Below the pieces are notes generated by a model that was not told where the DNA came from, did not search any database, and was given only the letters and a program-made list of their open reading frames with translations. From positions 1 through 6,639 of the forward strand of contig JAKCCP010000324.1 in NCBI GenBank assembly GCA_021841985.1: 6,639 nucleotides of DNA, read 5' to 3'. The translations under genes and the position numbers were made by a program. Of the stretch, positions 1 through 5,705 are shown in pieces (positions within the stretch are counted from its first letter, which is position 1; every line of letters begins with the position of its first letter). Source of the stretch: Pseudomonadota bacterium. Its GTDB lineage: Bacteria > Pseudomonadota > Alphaproteobacteria > Acetobacterales > Acetobacteraceae.

Positions 1-1
1 G

Positions 2-163
2 AAAACCGTCGAAACCACCGAGATCCGCACCGAACTCGTCTATCGCATGCATGTCTATGCCTGCAATCCCGATGGCCGCTTGCGGCTCGGCGCGCCGGTC
101 AGTGTCAAGATCCCGCTCGCCGACAATCCGCCCGTTGCGCGGGGAGAAAAGCCCTGTGGCTGA
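2..163 (+). CDS. ybhG: HlyD-family membrane fusion protein, YbhG-like (C-terminal 53 residues)
   Basis: This is the 3' end of a gene that begins left of the window; 53 codons are readable before the TGA at 161-163. It would be the periplasmic adaptor (membrane fusion protein) of the ABC exporter encoded downstream, bridging the inner-membrane permeases towards an outer-membrane channel. The visible part has the typical closing beta-rich segment of the family: KTVETTEIRTELVYR, then an acidic/aromatic strand, then RLGAPVSVKIPL. From memory, E. coli YbhG ends in a very similar way (KTVQT...RTDLVYR...LRQGMPVTV). The N-terminal anchor, the coiled-coil hairpin and the lipoyl domain lie outside the window, so they cannot be checked. 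The stop overlaps the next gene by 8 nt, which indicates operon coupling. The ybhG assignment rests on this short tail plus the downstream ybhF-ybhS-ybhR order. Another HlyD/EmrA-type adaptor is possible by sequence alone. Confidence 0.82.
   Translation, partial: KTVETTEIRTELVYRMHVYACNPDGRLRLGAPVSVKIPLADNPPVARGEKPCG
141..146 (+). promoter_or_regulatory. Ribosome binding site deciding the GTG start of the ATPase gene
   Basis: GGGGAG lies 9 nt upstream of the GTG at 156, inside the last codons of the HlyD-like gene. The reading frame stays open further upstream, with an ATG at 51, but that extension is an arginine/serine-rich out-of-frame reading of the adaptor gene and resembles no ABC protein. 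The strong Shine-Dalgarno match and the match of the resulting length (578 residues) to E. coli YbhF both favour GTG 156. Confidence 0.7.
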
Positions 164-1892
164 ACCGGTGGGCGCCGATGCGCTCGTCTTCGCTGGGGTA
201 AGCAAAGTTTTCGGCGCGGGCCGGGCGCGCATCACCGCGCTCGATGATCTTTCGCTGGCCATCAAGGCCGGGCGGGTCACCGGCCTGCTCGGCCCCGATG
301 GCGCCGGCAAGACGACGATGATTCGCCTTGCCGCCGGCCTCCTCCGCGCCGATCGCGGCCGCGTCCATGTGCTCGGCCAGAACATCACCAAAACCGCGCG
401 CGCGGTGCAGCAGCGGATCGGCTACATGCCGCAGCGTTTCGGGCTCTATGAGGATCTCACGGTCCAGGAAAATCTCGATCTCTATGCACGCCTGCAAGGG
501 CTCGCGCGCGCCGGGCGCCTGGCGCGCTATGCGGAGTTGCTGAAGCTCACAGCACTCGGCCCGTTTCGCGCCCGCCCGGCGGGAAAACTCTCTGGCGGCA
601 TGAAGCAGAAACTGGGACTGGCCTGTGCCTTGCTGCGGATTCCAGAATTGCTGCTGCTCGATGAGCCGACGGTCGGGGTCGATCCGATTTCGCGCCGCGA
701 ATTATGGCACATCATCGCCGCCCTCCGCGCCGAGGGTGTCAGCGTGCTGGTCTCGACCGCCTATCTCGATGAGGCCGAGCGCTGCGATGACGTCGTGCTG
801 CTCGATCGCGGCCGGGCGCTCGCGCAGGCTGATCCGGCGGCGATGGAATCCGCCTTGCAAGGCCGCTGCTTCAGGGTCACGCATCCGACGACGCCGCGCC
901 GCGCCCTCCAGCAGACGCTTCTCGCGCAGTTGCCGGTTCTCGAAGCGCGGCTGGACGCCACCAGCGTGCATGTTCTGCTCGCGCCCGACACCACGCCGCC
1001 AGACATTACCGGCGCCGCATGGCAGGGTGTCGCGGCACGATTCGCCGATGTTTTCGTCGATCGGCTGCACGCCCGCCGTCCGGCGCACGCGCGCGCCGAG
1101 GCCACCGCCCCGGCCACGCCGCGGGAGTCCGAAGTGGTTCTGGAAGTGCGTGGCCTGAACCGCTTTTTCGGCGATTTTCATGCCGTCAGGGACATCGAGT
1201 TCACGGTCAAGCGTGGCGAGGTTTTCGGCCTGCTCGGTGCCAACGGCGCCGGCAAGACGACGACGTTTCGCATGCTCTGCGGCCTGTTGCCGGCGTCCTC
1301 GGGAAGTTTGCTTGTCGCAGGGCAGAATTTGCTCAAGGCGCCGGCCGAGGCGCGGCGGCAGATCGGCTATGTGGCGCAGAAATTTTCCCTCTACGGCACC
1401 TTGAGTGTTGCCCAGAACCTCGCTTTCTTTGCCGCCGCCTACGGTCTTCGCGGCGAGCGGCGGGGGCGTCGCCTCGCCTGGGCGGAGGAGGAATTCGAGC
1501 TTGGCCCGTTCCAGGCGATGAACGCTGGCGATCTGCCGCTCGGCTACAAGCAGCGCCTGGCTTTGGCCTGCGCCTTGCTGCACGAGCCGCCGATCCTGTT
1601 TCTCGATGAGCCGACCTCTGGCGTCGATCCTCTGACCCGCTCGGAATTCTGGCAGCGTATCAACCATTACGCCGCCGCCGGCACCACCGTGCTGGTCACC
1701 ACGCATTTCATGGACGAGGCGGAATACTGCGATCATTTGCTGCTGATGTCGCTCGGCGCCGCCCTCGCCGCCGGCACGCCGGCCGAGATCCGCGCAGCCG
1801 CGGCGAGCGCGGAAAATCCAGATCCAAGCATGGAAGATGCGTTCATCGCGCTGATCGCGGCGCATGAACAGACCATCCGGCGGGCGGCATGA
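156..1892 (+). CDS. ybhF: Tandem-NBD ABC exporter ATPase, YbhF-like
   Basis: This cytoplasmic ATPase carries two fused nucleotide-binding domains that drive the ABC-2 exporter. From GTG 156 it is 578 residues, which is the length I recall for E. coli YbhF. NBD1 (about 8-225) has Walker A GPDGAGKTT at 46-54, a Q-loop in GYMPQRFGLYEDLTV, signature LSGGM at 145-149, Walker B ending D169-E170, and STAYLDEAE with Tyr203 where the switch His normally sits. A linker of about 100 residues follows. NBD2 (about 328-555) has Walker A GANGAGKTT at 361-369, a Q-loop in GYVAQKFSLYG, a degenerate signature LPLGY at 460-464, Walker B D484-E485, and the normal switch His517 in TTHFMDEAE. The C-terminus has the family's NPDPSMEDAF motif. 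The start overlaps the adaptor stop by 8 nt, and the stop overlaps the next ATG as ATGA. E. coli YbhFSR is reported to take part in drug and Na+/Li+ efflux; the substrate here is unknown. Confidence 0.95.
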   Translation: MAEPVGADALVFAGVSKVFGAGRARITALDDLSLAIKAGRVTGLLGPDGAGKTTMIRLAAGLLRADRGRVHVLGQNITKTARAVQQRIGYMPQRFGLYEDLTVQENLDLYARLQGLARAGRLARYAELLKLTALGPFRARPAGKLSGGMKQKLGLACALLRIPELLLLDEPTVGVDPISRRELWHIIAALRAEGVSVLVSTAYLDEAERCDDVVLLDRGRALAQADPAAMESALQGRCFRVTHPTTPRRALQQTLLAQLPVLEARLDATSVHVLLAPDTTPPDITGAAWQGVAARFADVFVDRLHARRPAHARAEATAPATPRESEVVLEVRGLNRFFGDFHAVRDIEFTVKRGEVFGLLGANGAGKTTTFRMLCGLLPASSGSLLVAGQNLLKAPAEARRQIGYVAQKFSLYGTLSVAQNLAFFAAAYGLRGERRGRRLAWAEEEFELGPFQAMNAGDLPLGYKQRLALACALLHEPPILFLDEPTSGVDPLTRSEFWQRINHYAAAGTTVLVTTHFMDEAEYCDHLLLMSLGAALAAGTPAEIRAAAASAENPDPSMEDAFIALIAAHEQTIRRAA

Positions 1893-3004
1893 ACGGACGC
1901 CGCCTCGCCGGGCTGATCACCAAGGAGACGCTGCAGATTTTCCGCGATCCGTCCGCGCTCGGCATCGCCTTCATCCTGCCGCTGTTTTTGTTGCTGCTGT
2001 TCGGCTTTGGGGTTTCGCTCAATGCCGAGCACGTGCCGATCGGCGTTGTCGCCGATCATCCCAACCCCACCACCGATCCCCTGGTCGCGGCCTTGCGCCA
2101 TTCGCGCTATTTCGAGGTCCGTCCGCTCGCCGGGCTTGGCCCGGCGCGCGATTTGCTGTCGCGGCGCGAGATCGACGCGATTTTGTGGCTGCGCAACGAC
2201 TTCGCCCGCCAGACCCTGACGGAGGCGCCCGCCACCATCGGCCTGATCGTCAATGGCACCGACGCCAACACGGCGCGGCTGGTCCAGGGCTATGTCCTGC
2301 AAGCCTGGATGATCTGGCTCGCGCAACAGAACCAGGCGGCGGCGCGCCCGCTCGGCCTCTCGGTCGCGTTGCAGTTTCGCATCTGGTTCAATCCGGCTCT
2401 CCGCAGCCAGGATTATCTCGTCCCCGGCTTGATCGCGATCATCATGACGCTGATCGGTGCCCTCCTCACCGCGCTGGTGGTGGCGCGCGAGTGGGAGCGC
2501 GGCACGATGGAGGCGCTGATGGCGGCGCCGGTGACGATGGCGGAGATTCTCGCCGGCAAACTCCTGCCCTATTTCGTGCTCGGCATGGGCGGCATGGCGC
2601 TGTCGGTGGCGCTCGCCGTCTTCGTCTTCGCGGTGCCGCTGCATGGCAGCGTGCTCATCCTCGCTCTCGCCTCGGCCCTGTTCATGCTGGTGGCACTCGG
2701 CATGGGGCTGCTGATCTCCTCGCTCGCCCGCATCCAGTTCGTCGCCGGCCAGATCGCCATCGTGGTGACGTTTCTGCCCGCTTTCATCCTTTCGGGATTC
2801 GTCTTCGACATCCGCTCGATGCCGGCGCCGGTGCAGATGATCACCCGCATCCTGCCGGCGCGCTATTTCGTCTCGATCCTGCAAAGCGTGTTTCTCGCCG
2901 GCGATGTCTGGTCGGTGATCTTGCCGGACATGGCGGTGCTCGCGGTGATGGCGACGTTTTTTCTCGGTGTCACGCTGGCGCGCTCACGCAAAAGGCTCGA
3001 TTGA
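1889..3004 (+). CDS. ybhS: ABC-2 type exporter permease, YbhS-like
   Basis: This is an inner-membrane permease subunit of 371 residues, starting at the ATG that overlaps the ATPase stop in an ATGA quartet. It has the ABC2_membrane_3 layout: a cytoplasmic N-terminal helix (KETLQIFRDPSAL), TM1 at about 25-43, a large extracytoplasmic domain at about 44-175, then five more predicted segments at about 178-199, 226-248, 255-279, 286-306 and 345-363. REWERGTMEALMAAPVT at 200-216 follows TM2 and is the expected coupling region that contacts the ATPase. FNPALRSQDYLVPG just before TM2 is characteristic of the family. The order (ATPase, then this gene, then a second homologous permease) matches E. coli ybhS, which is about 377 residues. 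It should pair with the next gene product as a heterodimer. I infer this from gene pairing. Membrane segments were judged by eye from hydrophobicity. Confidence 0.92.
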   Translation: MNGRRLAGLITKETLQIFRDPSALGIAFILPLFLLLLFGFGVSLNAEHVPIGVVADHPNPTTDPLVAALRHSRYFEVRPLAGLGPARDLLSRREIDAILWLRNDFARQTLTEAPATIGLIVNGTDANTARLVQGYVLQAWMIWLAQQNQAAARPLGLSVALQFRIWFNPALRSQDYLVPGLIAIIMTLIGALLTALVVAREWERGTMEALMAAPVTMAEILAGKLLPYFVLGMGGMALSVALAVFVFAVPLHGSVLILALASALFMLVALGMGLLISSLARIQFVAGQIAIVVTFLPAFILSGFVFDIRSMPAPVQMITRILPARYFVSILQSVFLAGDVWSVILPDMAVLAVMATFFLGVTLARSRKRLD

Positions 3005-3005
3005 G

Positions 3006-4115
3006 ATGTGGGGTCGTCTCATCGCCCTCATCCACAAGGAATTCCTCGCTTTGTTGCGTGACAAGGCGAGCCGCTTCGTGCTCATCGGCCCGCCGCTGAT
3101 CCAGCTTCTCGTCTTCAGCTATGCCGCGACCTTTGATCTTTCGAATATCGCCTTCGTCGTGGTCAATGACGATCCCGGCCTCGCCGGGCGGCAATTGCTC
3201 GCGCGTCTCACCGGCGCCCCGAGTTTTCACGAGATCGCGACCCTTCCCTCCACCGACGGTATCGCCGCTTTCATCGATAGCGGACGCGCGCTGATGGCGG
3301 TGCATATCGAGCGCGATTTCACCCGCGACCTGCTCGCCGGCCGCCCCGGCCCCGTGCAGATCATCATCGACGGGCGCAATTCCAACACCGCGACCATCGC
3401 GCTCAACTACGCAAATGACATCGTCCTCGCCTTCGCAGCCGATTGGGCGGCGAGCCACGGAACCGCGCCGCCGCCGGCGAGCCTGATCACCCGCGCCTGG
3501 TACAATCCCGATCTCCTCTCGCGCTGGTTCGTCGTGCCGGGGATCGTCGGCCTGCTCACCTTCGTCGTGACCATTCTGGTGAGCGCCCTCTCGGTGGTGC
3601 GCGAGCGCGAATCCGGCACCTATGACCAGCTTCTGGTCAGCCCCTACCGGCCGTGGGAGATCCTGCTCGGCAAGGCCATTCCAGGATTTTTGATCGGCGG
3701 GGCCGAGGCGGCGCTGATCACCGCCGCCGCGGTGCTGTGGTTTCGCGTGCCGCTCACCGGCAATCCGCTGGCGCTCGCGCTCGGCCTCGCGCTGTTCCTG
3801 ATCTCGGCGATCGGCATCGGACTGATGATCTCGGCGCTCGCCGCAACCCAGCAACAGGGCCTCCTCGGCGCCTTCCTGTTTCTCGTCCCCGCCATCATCC
3901 TCTCCGGCTTCGCAACCCCGATCGCCAACATGCCGGTGGCGGTGCAATATCTGACCCTCATGAACCCGATGCGCTACCTCATGGTCATCCTGCGCGGCGC
4001 TTTCCTCGAAGGCGACGGCATCCGCGCCCTCGCCAATCAATACTGGCCCCTCGCCGTCCTCGGCCTCGCCAGCATGACCACCGCCGCCTGGCTGGTACGA
4101 CGGCGCATGTATTGA
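3006..4115 (+). CDS. ybhR: ABC-2 type exporter permease, YbhR-like
   Basis: This is the second permease of the exporter, 369 residues, with the same fold as its upstream neighbour. It has a cytoplasmic HKEFLALLRDKASRF helix, TM1 at about 22-40, an extracytoplasmic domain at about 41-172, then hydrophobic segments at about 176-198, 222-245, 253-279, 285-303 and 345-364. The coupling segment RERESGTYDQLLVSPYRP is at 199-216, and YNPDLLSRWFVVPG lies before TM2. The ATG at 3006 sits one base after the upstream stop and has AAAGG at 2991-2995 as a likely ribosome site. An in-frame GTG at 2967 would add 13 basic residues inside the upstream gene, does not look like this family's N-terminus and was not chosen. 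The length matches E. coli YbhR (about 368). It ends the efflux operon, since a 113-nt gap follows. Export is the likely role; the substrate cannot be read from sequence. Confidence 0.92.
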   Translation: MWGRLIALIHKEFLALLRDKASRFVLIGPPLIQLLVFSYAATFDLSNIAFVVVNDDPGLAGRQLLARLTGAPSFHEIATLPSTDGIAAFIDSGRALMAVHIERDFTRDLLAGRPGPVQIIIDGRNSNTATIALNYANDIVLAFAADWAASHGTAPPPASLITRAWYNPDLLSRWFVVPGIVGLLTFVVTILVSALSVVRERESGTYDQLLVSPYRPWEILLGKAIPGFLIGGAEAALITAAAVLWFRVPLTGNPLALALGLALFLISAIGIGLMISALAATQQQGLLGAFLFLVPAIILSGFATPIANMPVAVQYLTLMNPMRYLMVILRGAFLEGDGIRALANQYWPLAVLGLASMTTAAWLVRRRMY

Positions 4116-4228
4116 ACCGGTGGCGTGCCGGCGCCATGCTCTGGCGGGTGGCGGCGGCGTGAGTTATGCTTGTTCCGCTATATCGCGCCCGCTCTATCGC
4201 GCCCGCCCTATCGCGCCGGAACCCACCC
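4116..4228 (+). promoter_or_regulatory. modA: Intergenic region, probable promoter/operator region of the mod operon
   Basis: This is the only substantial non-coding gap in the window. Its AT-richer core (about 4162-4183) is where a promoter would most likely lie. TATGCT at 4165-4170 is a possible -10 element, but I see no good -35 at the right distance, so no promoter is claimed. CGCTATAT (4176-4183), 8 nt, then CTCTATCG (4192-4199) has the geometry of a ModE-type molybdate operator: the left half fits CGNTATAT exactly and the right half fits only in part. The site ends about 30 nt before the modA ATG. GGAA at 4218-4221 is a modest ribosome site 7 nt from ATG 4229. The regulatory reading is inference. 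Confidence 0.4.
4176..4219 (+). repeat. Three direct repeats, CGCNNTATCGCG, 14-nt period
   Basis: CGCTATATCGCG (4176-4187), CGCTCTATCGCG (4190-4201) and CGCCCTATCGCG (4204-4215) recur every 14 nt. They differ only at the two middle positions. The repeat fills the space just upstream of modA and stops 13 nt before its ATG. It could be a regulator-binding array or simply a local tandem duplication. The period is not a full helical turn (10.5 nt), so copies would face different sides of the DNA. Confidence 0.75.
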
Positions 4229-5029
4229 ATGACCCGTCTTCGCCCGTCACGCCGAACCCTGTTGCGCGCCGCCGCCGCCCTCGGCCTCCTGCGCGCCGGT
4301 CGCGCGCCGGCCGCCGAGCCCCCGGCGGTCGCCGCCGCCGCCGATCTCACCTATGCGCTGCCCGAAATCGCCGCCCTGTTCGCGCGTGAGAGCGGGCGCG
4401 AGGTCAAGCTGGTGTTCGGCTCCTCGGGCAATTTCGCGACCGAGATCGCCAATGGCGCGCCGTTCGAGGTGTTTCTCAGCGCCGATGAATCTTACGTCGC
4501 GGCGCTGGCGCGAGACGGCCGCACGCTCGACGCCGGCGTGCTCTACGCCGAGGGAAGGATTGGCATTTTTGCCACGCCCGGCGCCGCTTTTGCCGCCGAT
4601 GGCGCGCTCGCCGGCCTCCGCGCCGCGCTCGCGCGGGGGGGGGTGCGGAAATTCGCCATCGCCAATCCCGACCATGCCCCCTATGGCCGCGCCGCGCGCG
4701 AGGCGCTCGCTCATGCCGGGCTGTGGGATGCGCTCGCGCCCCATCTCGTGCTCGGCGAGAACGTCGCCCAGGCGGCGCAATTCATCCGCGCCGGCGCCGC
4801 CGAGGGCGGCATTTTGCCGCTCTCGCTCGCCCGCGCGCCGGCTTTCGCGAAGACCGGGCAGTTCGCCCTGATCCCCGCCGACTGGCACCAACCGCTGCGC
4901 CAGCGCATGGTGCTCCTCCGCGGCGCCGGGGCAACGGCGCGGGATTTCGCCGCCTTCGTGCGGGAGGCGCCAGCGCGCGCCGTTTTCCGTCGCTATGGTT
5001 TTCTGCTCCCTGGCGAACGGCCCGGCTGA
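4229..5029 (+). CDS. modA: Molybdate ABC transporter substrate-binding protein
   Basis: This is a periplasmic binding protein that should capture molybdate (possibly tungstate) for the ModBC importer. From ATG 4229 it is 266 residues. The N-terminus has a twin-arginine-like signal, SRRTLLRAAAALGLL from residue 7, with probable cleavage near 28-30 (APA/A). Family landmarks follow in order: AAADLTYALPEIAALF, FGSSGNF (63-69), GAPFEVFLSADE, FAIANPDHAPYGRAA (142-156), GENVAQAAQF and RYGFLLPGE at the end. The pocket resembles the Azotobacter type with Tyr152 in APYG rather than E. coli ModA. The equivalent of its N-terminal Thr-Asn pair is Ala38-Asp39 here. An in-frame ATG at 4166 would prepend residues encoded by the upstream direct repeats and would bury the signal peptide, so 4229 is preferred; GGAA lies 7 nt upstream. 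A run of nine G bases (4635-4643) lies within the gene. The binding-protein family is firm, but molybdate versus tungstate is not settled by sequence. Confidence 0.93.
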   Translation: MTRLRPSRRTLLRAAAALGLLRAGRAPAAEPPAVAAAADLTYALPEIAALFARESGREVKLVFGSSGNFATEIANGAPFEVFLSADESYVAALARDGRTLDAGVLYAEGRIGIFATPGAAFAADGALAGLRAALARGGVRKFAIANPDHAPYGRAAREALAHAGLWDALAPHLVLGENVAQAAQFIRAGAAEGGILPLSLARAPAFAKTGQFALIPADWHQPLRQRMVLLRGAGATARDFAAFVREAPARAVFRRYGFLLPGERPG

Positions 5030-5036
5030 GACGCCG

Positions 5037-5705
5037 GTGGACTGGACCGCTTTCATCCTCTCGCTCGAACTCGCCGGCGCGACGGCGATGGTCTTGCTGC
5101 CGTTTGGCGTGATCGCCGGGCGGGCGCTGGCGGCGCGGGATTTCGCCGGCAAGGGCGTGGTGCAAGCCCTGCTCGCCTTGCCGCTGGTGCTGCCGCCGAG
5201 CGTGCTCGGCTATTATCTTCTGGTCGCGTTCGGCGCCGCCTCGCCGCTCGGCAAGGTTTGGCAGGCGCTGTTCGGGCACGCGCTGGTGTTCAGCTTCAGC
5301 GGCCTCGTCCTCGCCTCGCTGATCGTCAATCTGCCATTCGCGGTGCAGCCGATCGAGCGTGGCTTCGCCGCCATCGCGCCGGAGATCCGTGAAGCCGCCT
5401 GGGTTTCGGGGCTCAGCCGCTGGGCGGGGTTTCTGCGCATCGAGCTGCCGCTCGCCTGGCCCGGCATCCTTGCCGCCTTCGCCCTGACCTTCGCCCATAC
5501 CATGGGGGAATTCGGCGTCGTGCTGATGGTCGGCGGCGGCATTCCCGGCGAGACAAGGACCGTCGCGATCGCGATCTATGACCGCGCCCAGGCGCTCGAT
5601 GGCGGCGGCGCCGGGCGGATGTCGCTGCTGCTGCTCGCGTTCGCCCTGGCCGCGCTCGGGCTCGTGCAAATGCTCGGCGGGCGGATCGGCCGTCGCGATG
5701 GCTGA
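5037..5705 (+). CDS. modB: Molybdate ABC transporter permease
   Basis: This is the inner-membrane channel subunit of the molybdate importer, 222 residues from GTG 5037. It has about five hydrophobic segments. LPLVLPPSVLGYYLLVAFG in the second is a hallmark of ModB. The cytoplasmic EAA loop reads EAAWVSGLSRWAGFLRIELP and fits EAA-x3-G-x9-I-x-LP, the site that docks ModC. HTMGEFGVVLMVGG and IPGETRTV near the C-terminal part are also typical. The start is uncertain. ATG 4995 is in frame and would overlap modA by 35 nt, giving 236 residues, but it lacks a visible ribosome site and its first 14 residues are merely the out-of-frame reading of the conserved ModA tail. GTG 5037, 7 nt after the modA stop, begins VDWTAFILSLEL, close to where I recall ModB proteins beginning. 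The gene overlaps modC by 8 nt. Confidence 0.93.
   Translation: MDWTAFILSLELAGATAMVLLPFGVIAGRALAARDFAGKGVVQALLALPLVLPPSVLGYYLLVAFGAASPLGKVWQALFGHALVFSFSGLVLASLIVNLPFAVQPIERGFAAIAPEIREAAWVSGLSRWAGFLRIELPLAWPGILAAFALTFAHTMGEFGVVLMVGGGIPGETRTVAIAIYDRAQALDGGGAGRMSLLLLAFALAALGLVQMLGGRIGRRDG

Noticed and set aside
51..155. Upstream in-frame extension of the ATPase gene starting at ATG 51
   Set aside because: It overlaps the adaptor gene's coding sequence, gives a serine/arginine-rich stretch unlike ABC proteins and has no role in the known fold. The GTG at 156 has a good ribosome site and gives the family's length.
702..1865. Long open frame on the minus strand opposite the ATPase gene (387 codons), with similar long minus-strand frames at 1733-2884, 2970-4040, 4247-5152, 4782-5846 and 5791-6600
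   Set aside because: Each lies opposite a confidently identified + strand gene. The translations are rich in Arg, Gly, His, Glu and Gln, have no recognisable domain, and are the expected by-product of high-GC codon bias.
4121..4136. Small hairpin TGGCG-6 nt-CGCCA after the second permease gene, considered as a terminator
   Set aside because: The stem is only 5 bp and no T-run follows it, so it does not meet the form of an intrinsic terminator. Read-through from the efflux operon into mod cannot be excluded.
4135..4161. Tiny frame MLWRVAAA upstream of modA, considered as a leader peptide
   Set aside because: Eight codons with no ribosome site, no regulatory codon pattern and no alternative hairpins that I can see.
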